From NCBI GenBank assembly GCA_963814095.1, contig CAWFBT010000027.1, forward strand, positions 248,001 through 312,000: 64,000 nucleotides of DNA. Direction: 5' to 3'. The translations under genes and the position numbers were made by a program. Below, piece after piece: positions 33,783 through 42,588 of this stretch. This DNA is from JACVRW01 sp963814095 (GTDB taxonomy: Bacteria > Actinomycetota > Thermoleophilia > Solirubrobacterales > Thermoleophilaceae). The stretch's first letter is position 1. Every line of letters begins with the position of its first letter. The notes below the pieces were generated by a model. The model had not been told where the DNA came from and searched no databases. It saw only the letters and a list, made by a program, of their open reading frames with translations.

Positions 33783-35120
33783 TCAGCTCGGCTTCGCGCC
33801 GCGCGCCATCGCGCGCAGGTCGAGCGCCTTGTCGAGCGTCTCCTCGTCCACGCCCTTCTCGATCGCGACCTCGCGGATGGTGCGCCGTGAGGCCACCGCC
33901 TCGTCGACGATCTCCGTCCCCTTGTCGTAGCCGATGTAGGGGTTCAGGGCGGTTGCAATCGCCGGGGTCGACTCGGCGTGCCGGCGCAGCGTCTCCTCGT
34001 TCGCCTCGATGCCCTCGACGCACTTGTCGGCCAGCATGTGGGACGCCGCGGTCAGGATCCGGATCGACTCGAAGACGTTGCGCGCCATCATCGGCACGCG
34101 CACGTTCAGCTCGAAGTTGCCCTGTGTGCCGGCGATGCTGACCGCGGTGTCGTTGCCGATCACCTGGGCGGCCACCTGCAGCACGACCTCGGGGATCACC
34201 GGATTGACCTTGCCGGGCATGATCGACGAGCCCTTCTGCAGCTCGGGCAGCTGCAGCTCGACGAGGCCGGTGCGCGGTCCCGAGCCCATCAGCACGAGGT
34301 CGTTGGCGATCTTCGTGAGCGAGACGGCCAGGCCCTTGAGCGAGGCGTGCAGCTCGACGAGCCCGTCGCGGTTGGCCTGAGCCTCGAAGCGGTCTCGTGG
34401 CGCCGAGCCGAGCCCGAGCCGCTCGCGCACGCGCTCGGCGAACTCGGGATGGGTGTTGAGGCCCGTGCCCGTGGCGGTGCCGCCGAGCGGGATCTGCGCG
34501 GCGCGGCCGAGCGAGTCCCGAATGCGGTCGCGGCTCAGCGTGATCTGCGCGCGATAGCCGCCGAACTCCTGGCCGAGCGTGACCGGGACGGCGTCCATCA
34601 TGTGCGTGCGCCCGGCCTTGACGATGTCGCTGAACTCGTCGGCCTTCGTGCCGAACGCGCCGGCGAGCCGCTCGAGCGCCGGCAGCAGCTGCTTCTGCAC
34701 GGTGTCGACGGCGGCCAGGTGCACCGCCGAGGGGAAGACGTCGTTCGACGACTGGCCCATGTTCACGTGGTCGTTGGCGTGGGCGTCGTCGCCGGCGAGG
34801 TTGGCGATCACCTCGTTGGCGTTCATGTTCGTCGACGTGCCCGAGCCGGTCTGGAAGACGTCGATCGGGAACTGGTCGTCGTGCTTGCCCTCGGCCACCT
34901 CGTCGCCGGCCCGCGCGATGCGCTCGGCCACCTCGCCGTCGAGCAGGCCGAGCTCGGCGTTGACGCGAGCGGCCTCGGCCTTGATGCGGCCGAGCCAGCG
35001 CACCACGGGTGTCGGCACGCGCTCGCCCGAGACCGGGAAGTTCACTACCGCCTTGGCCGTCTCGGGCCCCCAGAGCTCACGTTCGGCGGTCGCTGGAGCT
35101 CCGTTCGAGTCAACTGCCAT
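33783..35120 (-). CDS. fumC: class II fumarate hydratase
   Basis: A 445-residue tetrameric enzyme interconverting fumarate and L-malate in the TCA cycle. The superfamily signature GSSIMPGKVNPVIPE is at about 296-310, with GSGTSTNMNANEVIANLAG (about 91-109) and GRTHMMDAVPVTLGQEFGGY earlier. The length matches the class. The ATG has GGAGAG upstream. It stands alone on the minus strand. Confidence 0.95.
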   Translation of the reverse strand: MAVDSNGAPATAERELWGPETAKAVVNFPVSGERVPTPVVRWLGRIKAEAARVNAELGLLDGEVAERIARAGDEVAEGKHDDQFPIDVFQTGSGTSTNMNANEVIANLAGDDAHANDHVNMGQSSNDVFPSAVHLAAVDTVQKQLLPALERLAGAFGTKADEFSDIVKAGRTHMMDAVPVTLGQEFGGYRAQITLSRDRIRDSLGRAAQIPLGGTATGTGLNTHPEFAERVRERLGLGSAPRDRFEAQANRDGLVELHASLKGLAVSLTKIANDLVLMGSGPRTGLVELQLPELQKGSSIMPGKVNPVIPEVVLQVAAQVIGNDTAVSIAGTQGNFELNVRVPMMARNVFESIRILTAASHMLADKCVEGIEANEETLRRHAESTPAIATALNPYIGYDKGTEIVDEAVASRRTIREVAIEKGVDEETLDKALDLRAMARGAKPS

Positions 35121-35206
35121 CTCTCTCCTTCATCATCATCGTCGCTTCCTGCCTGGAGGCTATCCCAGTCGCGACCCCGTTCACGGCGGATCTCTGCAGG
35201 CTCAGA

Positions 35207-35224
35207 AATGCAAATTCGTGCATT
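35207..35224. promoter_or_regulatory. small dyad upstream of fumC and the zinc-ribbon gene
   Basis: AATGCA-aattcg-TGCATT is a 6-bp inverted repeat in an AT-rich patch of the 154-bp divergent region. It could be an operator for either gene. Confidence 0.35.
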
Positions 35225-35274
35225 CCTTGTGCGGTGCGCGCGCCAAGCCGAAGTCCGTGTTCTGATCGCCCGGC

Positions 35275-35787
35275 GTGACGGCACTCATCCGCATCGACCG
35301 GTCGTGGACGACGACCGGCGGCGGTAGGCCCCGGCCTATCCGATTCTGCTCGCGCTGCGGGCATCCGAGCGAGGAGCCCCCGGGCCGGCCCGAGCTGCGC
35401 ACGCGCGTCTGCGGGCGCTGCGGCATGGGCATGGTGCTCAGCTGCCCGCGCGATGCGCTGCCGGGCGAGGCGGCCGCCTTCCTGATCCTCGACTACGAGC
35501 TGCGCGTGAGCGCCGTGAGCGAGGGCGCCGAGAAGTACTTCGGCCCGGAGGACGAGCTGATGGGGACGGAGCTGCTCGATCTCCTGACGAGCCCCCTGGG
35601 CGACGATCACCTCTGCCGCAACGCCGGTCTGGCAGCCCAGCGGCCCTGCGATCCGCTCGTGATGCCGGTGCGGCTCGTCGCCGAGGATGCGCCCGCCATC
35701 GGCATGCTGGCGGCCCGGATCGCCACCTGTGGGCCGCCCCGCGCGGCGCTCGTGACCGTGGAGCCCAGCGGCTTCGGACGAGCCTGA
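35275..35787 (+). CDS. zinc-ribbon plus PAS-like domain protein
   Basis: A 170-residue protein. Two Cys pairs (CSRCG at about 25-29, CGRCG at about 46-50) form a zinc ribbon. A PAS-like region follows (FLILDYELRVSAVSEGAEKY at about 69-88, then MGTELLDLL). I do not recognise a named family with this order. The GTG start is chosen from the open frame; no good ribosome-binding site is visible. It lies upstream of a MerR-type regulator and may be a redox or ligand sensor; that is a guess. Confidence 0.6.
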   Translation: MTALIRIDRSWTTTGGGRPRPIRFCSRCGHPSEEPPGRPELRTRVCGRCGMGMVLSCPRDALPGEAAAFLILDYELRVSAVSEGAEKYFGPEDELMGTELLDLLTSPLGDDHLCRNAGLAAQRPCDPLVMPVRLVAEDAPAIGMLAARIATCGPPRAALVTVEPSGFGRA

Positions 35788-35858
35788 CGGTTTTTACGGT
35801 TCGGGTGCAAGAACAACTGCACGATTTGCGCAACATCTGCCGAGCGGGCACAAAAGCT

Positions 35859-35905
35859 CTATCAAGTTCTCCGGGCTCGCGCCGAAAACCTATGCAAGTG
35901 CTCCG
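35859..35905 (+). promoter_or_regulatory. direct repeats upstream of the MerR-type gene
   Basis: ctatcaagttctccg (35859-35873) and ctatgcaagtgctccg (35890-35905) are near-identical and start 31 bp apart, about three helical turns, so they lie on the same face of the DNA. Position fits an operator or duplicated promoter element for the regulator downstream. Confidence 0.45.
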
Positions 35906-35930
35906 CTGATCTCCCGTTGGGGGTGGCGGC

Positions 35931-36890
35931 GTGCGAAGTAATGGCGCAACGCTGCTGCGATTCAGTCTGGACGGAGGCGACTTGAGCGGGATAAGAACGA
36001 ATGCGGCCGCAGAGCTGCTGGGGGTGAGCCCCAACACGCTTCGAAGCTGGGAGCGCCGCTTCGGCTACCCGAAGCCGCGCCGGACCCAGGGCGGCCACCG
36101 GCAGTATGAGCTGTCGGAGCTCGAGTCGCTCCGCCGGGCGCTGCTCGAGACCCACAACATCTCGTCGGCCATCGAGCTCGCCCGTCAGCGCGGCGAGGGC
36201 CCGAGCACGCCGATCCGCATGCTCGACGCGTTCGACCACTTCGACGAGCAGAGCGCCGACCGCGTGATGGAGGAGAGCCTCGCCGTGCGCTCGATCGAGC
36301 GCACGGTGGAGGAGGTCCTGCTGCCCTCGCTCGAGCTCGCCGAGGACCGCGAGGGACGCGAGGCCGAGCGTGAGCTCGCCTTCCGCTGGGCGACCGGCTG
36401 GCTGCACGCCACGCGCCGCGTCGCGCCGCCCGCGAGCCGCCCACAGGGGGTGCTGCTGTTCGACTCGAGCAAGAAGCTCGATCTCGAATCACTGCACGTG
36501 CAGGCGCTCGAGCTCGGTCTGCGGCGCGCCGGCTTCCGCACCCTGCTGCTCGCATTCGACCTGCCACCGGAGCGCATCGTGCGCGCCATCCGCGCGCTCA
36601 ACCCGACGGCCTTCGTCTTCTGCGGCGGCGACGCGACGCTCGACGTCGTCGGCCGGCTCGTCTACACCGTGCGCCAGGTCGGCTCGGCCGGGCCGGTGTT
36701 CGAGTACCGCGAGGCGATGCCGGTCACCGGCGACCACGGCATCCCGTCGCTTGGCTCGTCGCCGGTCGAGGCGGTCGAGCGCCTCAAGGCCTACGTCGAC
36801 AGCGGCCGCATCGAGCAGGTGGTGGTCGTGCCCGAGCCGACCGCCGAGCCCGCGGCGCGCATCAAGCTTGCCGCGCGCACCAGCGCCTAG
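35931..36890 (+). CDS. MerR-family regulator with degenerate B12-binding-like sensor
   Basis: A 319-residue protein. N-terminal MerR helix-turn-helix (TNAAAELLGVSPNTLRSWER at about 23-42, wing RRTQGGHRQY). The rest follows the CarH/LitR layout: a helical domain (about 95-165) and a Rossmann-like domain (about 170-300) with GLRRAGFRTLLLAFDLPPER. The cobalamin-ligand motif ExHxxG is absent (LDLESLHVQALELG instead), so B12 binding is doubtful. The start is either GTG 35931 or TTG 35982; the latter has GGAGG 4 nt upstream and begins just before the helix-turn-helix. Confidence 0.8.
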   Translation: MRSNGATLLRFSLDGGDLSGIRTNAAAELLGVSPNTLRSWERRFGYPKPRRTQGGHRQYELSELESLRRALLETHNISSAIELARQRGEGPSTPIRMLDAFDHFDEQSADRVMEESLAVRSIERTVEEVLLPSLELAEDREGREAERELAFRWATGWLHATRRVAPPASRPQGVLLFDSSKKLDLESLHVQALELGLRRAGFRTLLLAFDLPPERIVRAIRALNPTAFVFCGGDATLDVVGRLVYTVRQVGSAGPVFEYREAMPVTGDHGIPSLGSSPVEAVERLKAYVDSGRIEQVVVVPEPTAEPAARIKLAARTSA

Positions 36891-36901
36891 CCGGCGACCC
36901 T

Positions 36902-39900
36902 TCAGGGAATAGTCACGGGCTGAAGCACCACCGGGCTCTGGAGCGTGTAGTCGAGCTCCTCGGCCTGGCTCGTGCCGGCGGGCGTGAGCACGTCCACGGC
37001 CTTGGGCACCGAGCCCGGATCGACGGTGCACCTCGGGTCGGCGCTGCTGGCCGCGCATACGCCGAACTGGAAGGCCTGGGGTGTCGGCTGGAAGCCGCGG
37101 GCCTGGTCGGGGCTGAAGCCGTCCTGGCCGGTGAGCACGACGGTGAAGCCCCAGCCCGGCCCGGGGGTGCCGAGGCTCGCCTTCGTGACGCTGAAGGTGA
37201 TGTAGCGCGAGATCGCGTTGCCGCTGATGGCCACGGTCTCGAGAGTGTTGCCGCCGGCGTCGACGTAGCGCTGCCCGAATCCCTGCACCTCGATCAGCCG
37301 GCTCCAGGCCCCCGCGGGATCGATCGTGTAGTTGCGCTGCGGGAACGACGCCGCCGTCGAGGTCTGCGGCGCGCCGGGCACGTGGACGTAGACGTCGACC
37401 AGTTGCGCGCCGAGCGGGCTGCCGAACGTGGGCGACAGATCGCGCGTGCGCAGCCTGAAGACGATCCGGTCGCCGGCGTCGAAGACCTGGAACTGCTGGA
37501 TGTCGAAAGCGCCCGGCTTGAAGTTGTCGGAGGTCGGATAGGCGTAGTTGCCTGGACCGTTGTCATCGCCGTCCGGATCCCCTGCCTCGAAGAGCAGCGT
37601 GCCGGGAACGGAGTCGAACACGACCGTGCGCACCGCGCGTGCCGTCGCGCCTGAGCGGCTGGTCGCCACGACGTTGAGGACCCAGGTGCCGCCCGTGAGC
37701 GGCACGGTCAGGCTGAAGCTCCCATCCGGAGCGGCCGTGGCGGTGTGAAGCGTGGTGCGCGTGTTGTCGTCCAGGTTCGAGGCTGCCACCGTGATCGAGT
37801 TGCCGGGCGTCGACGTGCCGGTCACCTCGACGCTGTCCTCAACCGCGGAATTGTCCGCCGGTGAGCTGACGGTGAGCGCGGTCTCCTGCTGCGTGCGCTT
37901 GACGTAGCGCCGCAGCGTGTAGCGCGGCCGGTCGAGCACCTTGCCCGCGGCGACGTCGAGCATCAGCCGCACGAACTGCCCAGCCGACCAGGTCAGCGCC
38001 GAGGCGGAGCCCGCGGGCTTGCCGTTCTCGAAGCCGATCGAGGCGAGCGTCGGATCGCTCCCGAAGGGCGATCGCGCGAGATCGGGCAGCTCCCACGCCT
38101 GCTCTGGGATCAGCCCGACGCCTGACGACATGTTGCGCATGGCCTCGAGGCGCCGTACGGCCGCGCCCAGGTCGCCGGTGTCGAGCTCCCACTGGCCGCG
38201 TTCCCCGCCGAGCACCGGCCAGACATGGCCGTTGCCGACGCCGTGCGGCGCCCATGGGCGGCCGTCGCTCGAGCGATCGCCGTAGCCATCCCCGTTGTAG
38301 CGCAGGAAACCCGGCCCGCTGTCCGTCTCGCGCCGGATCGTCGCGTCGACCACGGGCAGCGAGCGGAGCAGGTCCGGGTCGCGCTTCGACAGCACGCCGA
38401 GCCGCGCAAGCTCGAGGAAGCCGGCGTCGATCACCTCGCGCTGGTCGAGCGTCGGGCCGCCGTTGCCGAGGTTGTACGAGATCGCCGCGTTCGGATCGCC
38501 CGTCTTGGAAAGCCGGATGAAGTAGGGCTCGGGGCTCAGCGAGCCGGTCGAGGTCACGGTCCAGTCCTTGATCCTGCGCTGGAACTCGTCCGCCACACCG
38601 CGCCAAACCGCCGCCGAGGCGCCGTCGCCGTTGCGATCGGCGATGCGCGAGGCGGCCAGCAGGCCGGCGATCTCGGCTGCGATCGTCGAGGGCGAGAAGC
38701 CGCTCTGCTCCTCCCAGCGCTCCGTCCCGAAGGCGGGGCCCCTGCTGATCACGAAGTTGGCGGCCGGCTTGATGTGGTCCTCGTAGAACTCGCGGCCGGT
38801 GAGCCCGACGTCGAGCGCCATGATCAGGGGGTACGAGCACTCGTCGAGCTGGGTGCCGAAGGAGTCGGGCGCGGGCGCCCCGTTCGTGAGGCTGTTGCGC
38901 GGCATCGACCCGTCCGGCAGCTGCTGGCGCTCGAACAGGAAGCGCGTCATCGCCCGAGCGGTACGGCGGTCGCCTGCGAGCAGGAGCGCCGACCAGGCCT
39001 CGTAGAGGTCGCGCGCGAAGACCTCGCGGTAGGAGCCGAAGTAGGTGTTGGCGGGGTCGCCGGCGGAGACCGCCTGGCCCCAGGGGGAGGCAAGCGCCGC
39101 CGCCACGGCGCCGGGGAAGGTCTTGTCCTCCGCCGCCTTCACGTAGTTGGCGCTGAGGTAGTACTCCTCGACGAGGTCGCCCCAGCGCCCCGGCGAGACG
39201 CCCTTGGGCCGCCGCGGCTGCTCGAGGCGCGCGTCGTAGGCGTGCCAGCCGCGGGCGTACTCGCGCTCGATGCTCGTGAAGCGCTCGCCCAGGCTGCTGC
39301 GCGCCGTGTCCACGGCGGCGCCGCGGCTCTCGCCAAAGCCCAGCGCGAGCTCGAACGAGCGGTCGCGACCGAGGTCGATGCGGGCCGTCTGCACCAGGTT
39401 GCCCTGCGCGGCCTGCGCGAAGCGCTCCGTCAGGCGCCGGTCGGCATCGAGCTGGGTCAGTCCGTCGCTGGCCTGGCCCGCGAAGCCGTTGGAGACCTCC
39501 AGGAAGGGTCGCGAGGCGTCGAGCGCGCTGTGCACCGGCACGGCGTAGTCGCGGTTGGCCGCGTTGGTCTCGGTGACCGGGTCGGACCCGACGAGCAGCG
39601 TGTGGCCGCCGGCCCGGGCGATGTCACCGCTGTCGGCCCCACCGTTCCCCGTGCCCCCGCCACCGTTGCCGCCCAGCGTCGGATCGAAGCGGACATAGAG
39701 CCGATAGTCGCGCCCGTCGTGTCTGCCGAGCGGCTCGAAGCGGGAGCGCATCAGCACGGTCGGCCGGGCCGGGTCGGTCACGTAGTCCGTGACGATGCGG
39801 TAGCGGCCGCTCCTGGCGGTCGAGGTCACGCGGCAGGTGAGCGCGCGCTCGTCGAGCGCGCGCACCGTGTAGGTCATGTCGCGCGTCTGCAGGTCGGTGA

Positions 39901-40195
39901 ACGTCTGCCCGTCCGTGACCACGAACTGGAGCGTCTCGTTGTTGGTGTTGTCGTTGGTGGGGAAGTAGACGTCGCTGAGCACGCCGTCGGCGACCGTGAA
40001 CCAGACCTTGGAGCGGCGGTTGCGGGCGGTCCCCACGCAGTCCTTGCGCGCGAGATCGAAGTGAGAAAGCGCCCCGGGTCCGTCGCCGGCCGCCGGCGTC
40101 GGGGCGGGAGCCTGCGCGGCGGCGGGGAGCGCGAGGACGAGCGCCGCAACGATCGGACACGCGAACAGGCAACCCTTCAGCGGTCTCCCTCGCAA
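36902..40195 (-). CDS. secreted GH15 glucoamylase/glucodextranase-like enzyme
   Basis: About 1097 residues. Signal peptide (hydrophobic core IVAALVLALPAAAQA), a glucodextranase N-terminal beta-sandwich (about 40-330), the GH15 (alpha/alpha)6 catalytic barrel (about 335-770) with the general acid in RWEEQSGFSPSTIAAEIAG and a base-type Glu in GLIPEQAWELP, a bacterial Ig-like stretch (about 775-860) and a C-terminal glucodextranase_C/CBM9-like domain (FEAGDPDGDDNGPGNYAYPT onward). It releases glucose from alpha-glucans outside the cell. The start codon is uncertain: TTG 40195 is the longest option, no ATG is near. Confidence 0.9.
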   Translation of the reverse strand: MRGRPLKGCLFACPIVAALVLALPAAAQAPAPTPAAGDGPGALSHFDLARKDCVGTARNRRSKVWFTVADGVLSDVYFPTNDNTNNETLQFVVTDGQTFTDLQTRDMTYTVRALDERALTCRVTSTARSGRYRIVTDYVTDPARPTVLMRSRFEPLGRHDGRDYRLYVRFDPTLGGNGGGGTGNGGADSGDIARAGGHTLLVGSDPVTETNAANRDYAVPVHSALDASRPFLEVSNGFAGQASDGLTQLDADRRLTERFAQAAQGNLVQTARIDLGRDRSFELALGFGESRGAAVDTARSSLGERFTSIEREYARGWHAYDARLEQPRRPKGVSPGRWGDLVEEYYLSANYVKAAEDKTFPGAVAAALASPWGQAVSAGDPANTYFGSYREVFARDLYEAWSALLLAGDRRTARAMTRFLFERQQLPDGSMPRNSLTNGAPAPDSFGTQLDECSYPLIMALDVGLTGREFYEDHIKPAANFVISRGPAFGTERWEEQSGFSPSTIAAEIAGLLAASRIADRNGDGASAAVWRGVADEFQRRIKDWTVTSTGSLSPEPYFIRLSKTGDPNAAISYNLGNGGPTLDQREVIDAGFLELARLGVLSKRDPDLLRSLPVVDATIRRETDSGPGFLRYNGDGYGDRSSDGRPWAPHGVGNGHVWPVLGGERGQWELDTGDLGAAVRRLEAMRNMSSGVGLIPEQAWELPDLARSPFGSDPTLASIGFENGKPAGSASALTWSAGQFVRLMLDVAAGKVLDRPRYTLRRYVKRTQQETALTVSSPADNSAVEDSVEVTGTSTPGNSITVAASNLDDNTRTTLHTATAAPDGSFSLTVPLTGGTWVLNVVATSRSGATARAVRTVVFDSVPGTLLFEAGDPDGDDNGPGNYAYPTSDNFKPGAFDIQQFQVFDAGDRIVFRLRTRDLSPTFGSPLGAQLVDVYVHVPGAPQTSTAASFPQRNYTIDPAGAWSRLIEVQGFGQRYVDAGGNTLETVAISGNAISRYITFSVTKASLGTPGPGWGFTVVLTGQDGFSPDQARGFQPTPQAFQFGVCAASSADPRCTVDPGSVPKAVDVLTPAGTSQAEELDYTLQSPVVLQPVTIP

Positions 40196-40221
40196 AACGG
40201 GGCAGAGTGTATTCCGGCCGG

Positions 40222-40330
40222 GGGGCTCACGCCCCCCGGACCCCCGGCGCCTTCGGCGGCCGGCCGTTATGAAGCCGGCCCGGGCTCGCGCCCGCCGGAC
40301 CCCCGGCGCCTTCGGCGGCTGGCCGCTACG
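40222..40330. repeat. tandem REP-like element, two units
   Basis: A 25-mer covering ccggacccccggcgccttcggcggc is identical at 40237-40261 and 40296-40320 (59-bp offset). Each copy is preceded by a GGGCTC(A/G)CGCCC-type hairpin (first copy ggggggc-tcac-gcccccc). It lies between the MarR stop and the start of the glucoamylase gene. It looks like a REP/terminator-type intergenic repeat. Confidence 0.6.
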
Positions 40331-40760
40331 CAGCGAGCTTGCGGCAGAGCTCGGCCAGCGAGCGTTTCTCGCCTTCGTCGAGCGCGCCGAATGCCTGAGT
40401 CACCCGGTCCGAGTGTTCCGGGAAGAGACGCTCGACGATCTCGCGGCCCTCGCGGCTCAGGTCGATCACGACGCTGCGCCGGTCCTCGGGCGCCCGGCGC
40501 CTGAACACGAGTCCGCGCGTGGCGAGCGTGGCGGTGACCTCGGTGGCGTTGGCCTTGCTCCAGCCGAGCCTGCGCCGCAGCGTGCGCAGCTCGAGGGTGC
40601 CGCCCGCCGTCGTCAGCACGACGAGCGCCGAGAAGCCGGCCGCCGAGACACCCTCGCGCCCGAGCTCCGCCGCCAGCCGGCGGCGCACGGCCGCCTCCGC
40701 ACGGAGCAGGGCCTGAAGCGCCCTGTGGGCGAGCGGATCGCCGAGCTCGAGGGACGACAT
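40326..40760 (-). CDS. MarR-family transcriptional regulator
   Basis: 144 residues from the ATG at 40760. This start is preferred because TACGAT lies 9 nt upstream and because longer starts would run into the divergent small membrane gene. Winged helix: TLRRRLGWSKANATEVTATL (about 56-75) and wing RGLVFRRRAPEDRRSVVIDL (about 78-97). Target unknown; the neighbours are the glucoamylase gene downstream and a small membrane protein gene divergent. Confidence 0.82.
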   Translation of the reverse strand: MSSLELGDPLAHRALQALLRAEAAVRRRLAAELGREGVSAAGFSALVVLTTAGGTLELRTLRRRLGWSKANATEVTATLATRGLVFRRRAPEDRRSVVIDLSREGREIVERLFPEHSDRVTQAFGALDEGEKRSLAELCRKLAA

Positions 40761-40769
40761 CGGTGGCCG

Positions 40770-40775
40770 ATCGTA
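40770..40775 (-). promoter_or_regulatory. -10-like TACGAT of the MarR gene
   Basis: TACGAT on the minus strand stands 9 nt before the ATG at 40760, with no ribosome-binding site. It decides the start codon choice. Confidence 0.45.
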
Positions 40776-40794
40776 GGCGCCCTGCCGGACGCTC

Positions 40795-41010
40795 ATGCCG
40801 GGCTCATCGGGGCGGCGCAATCTTCTGGATATCGGAACCGCAATCAAGCTCATCGCAGCCGCACTGGTCGCGGGCGTCGCACTCGTCGTGCTGGCGGGCG
40901 TTCACGCCGGCGTGGCGATCGCCATCGCGGCCGTCGTGCTCATCGCCGCGCTGGTGGAGTTCGCACACGCCGTGTTCGAGCTCGTCGACAGCGAGCGCGG
41001 CCCCGGCTGA
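40795..41010 (+). CDS. small membrane protein, two TM helices
   Basis: A 71-residue protein with two hydrophobic segments (about 15-36 and 38-60) rich in Ala/Val/Ile, and a short charged C-terminus. No family recognised. It diverges from the MarR gene and ends 34 nt before the histidine kinase. Its reading frame is free of the Arg-rich composition typical of spurious ORFs here, which supports it. Confidence 0.6.
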   Translation: MPGSSGRRNLLDIGTAIKLIAAALVAGVALVVLAGVHAGVAIAIAAVVLIAALVEFAHAVFELVDSERGPG

Positions 41011-41044
41011 CCGAGGCGTCTGGCTGTGCTGTGATCGTGACCGC

Positions 41045-42404
41045 ATGGGTCGGCGGCTGCCCATCCGCCTTCGTCTGACGATCGCCTTCGCCGCCGTTCT
41101 CGCGGCGGTGCTCGGCGCGGCGGGCGTGGTTCTCTACACGGAGCTCAGGCGAGACCTCGACGACACCATCGACGCGGAGCTGCGGCACCGCGCCGCGGAC
41201 TTCGTCGCACTCGTCGGAGATGAGCGCGACGCCGGTGCGGCGCTCGCCGCGGGCGGCGAGCCGCTTGCGCAGGTGTACGCCCCGAGCGGCCGCCTGCTCG
41301 CCTCGACGCGCCAGCTGGCCGCGACACGGGTGCTGAGCGTTCCCGAGGTCCGGCGCGCCGCGCGTGAGCCGCTGCGAGCTGGATCGACTCGAGACCCCCG
41401 CCGGCGAGCTGCGCGTGCTGGCGGTGGGTGCGCGCACGGAGCCGGATCGCCCGGTAGTCGTCGCCGTCGGCAACGCGCTTGCGAGCCACGACGGCGCGCT
41501 CGAGCGCCTGAGAACGCTGCTGCTGCTGGTGGGGCCGTTCGCGCTCCTGCTGGCCAGCTACGCCGGCTACCAGGTGGCCGGCGCGGCGCTGCGCCCGGTC
41601 GAGCGCATGCGCCGGCGCGCCGAGCAGATCACCGAGCACGACGCCGCGGAGCGTCTGCCCGTGCCTGACACGAGGGACGAGATCGAGGCCCTGGGGCGGA
41701 CCCTCAACGAGCTGCTCGAGCGGCTCGACACCGCACTCGCCAGGGAGCGCCGCCTGCTCTCCGACGCGAGCCACGAGCTGCGCACGCCGCTGACGGTCCT
41801 GCGGACGGGCATCCAGGTGGCGCTCCGGCGCGAGCGCGACGTGGACGAGTTGCGCGCGGCCCTCGAGTCGGCCGAGCACGAGGCCGGCCGCGTCACGCGC
41901 ATCGCGGAGGACCTCCTGGTGGTCGCGCGCGCCGATCAGGGGCGCCTGCCGCTGCGGCTCGAGCCGGTCGCGGCGGGCGAGCTGCTCGAGGCGGCGGCCG
42001 GGAGGGCCCGCCCGGCGGCCGAGTCGGCGGGGCGTGAGCTGCGGGTGGAGAGCGACGGCGCCGGCGCGATGGTGCTGGCCGACCGGGACCGCACCGGCCA
42101 GGCGCTCGACAACCTGGTCGCGAACGCGCTGACGCACGGCAGCGGGGCCGTGCGGCTCGCCGTACGTGCCGCCGACGAGCGCGTCGAGCTGCACGTGATC
42201 GATGAGGGGGCCGGCTTCCCGGAGGAGCTCCGGGCGCGCGCGTTCGAGCGCTTCAGCCGCGGAGAGGAGGCGCGCTCCCGCGAGGGCAGCGGCCTCGGTC
42301 TGGCGATAGTGGCGGCCATAGCGCGCGCCCACGGGGGAGGCGTGGACGCGCGCAACCTCCCGGGAGGAGGTGCCGACGTATGGATCACGCTGCCTGTGGC
42401 TTGA
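41045..42404 (+). CDS. two-component sensor histidine kinase (one frameshift)
   Basis: 452 residues after a +1 correction at about 41360-41380. Two TM helices (about 8-28 and about 155-178) flank an extracytoplasmic sensor; then HAMP, the H-box SDASHELRTPLTVLRTGIQV, N-box LDNLVANALTHGSG, G1 DEGAGFPEEL and G2 GSGLGLAIVAAIARAHGG. Likely partner: the OmpR-type regulator at 44383-45054, with an ABC exporter gene pair lying between them. The 3' end overlaps a convergent short ORF by 20 nt. Confidence 0.87.
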
Positions 42405-42588
42405 CCCCCGCAGGCTGCGTTTCCTCGGCTGGGCCTACTGGCCGCCGGGCGGGCAGGAACAGGGCGGGCACGAGTGCCAATGCGGTGAAGTCCACCGCCC
42501 ACCAGAACGTGTGCCCGAACGCCGTGGCGAGGCCGGCGTTCCCGCTTGCCGCGTGACTTGCAGTTTGGTTGGGATGATCGCTCGTCAT
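42385..42588 (-). pseudogene. C-terminal remnant of an MFS exporter, coupled to the ABC permease
   Basis: A 67-residue ORF whose middle (GNAGLATAFGHTFWWAVDFT, then ALALVPALFLPARRP) matches the last TM helix of DHA2/EmrB-QacA-type MFS drug exporters. The other thirteen helices are missing. The ATG overlaps the ABC permease stop (ATGA), so it is probably translated. It is either a relic or a tail co-opted as a one-helix membrane peptide. Confidence 0.55.

Noticed and set aside
38225..40504. A 759-residue plus-strand ORF over the glucoamylase gene
   Set aside because: Antisense shadow in GC-rich DNA: Arg/Ala/Gly/Val-rich, no motif, while the minus strand encodes a clear GH15 enzyme.
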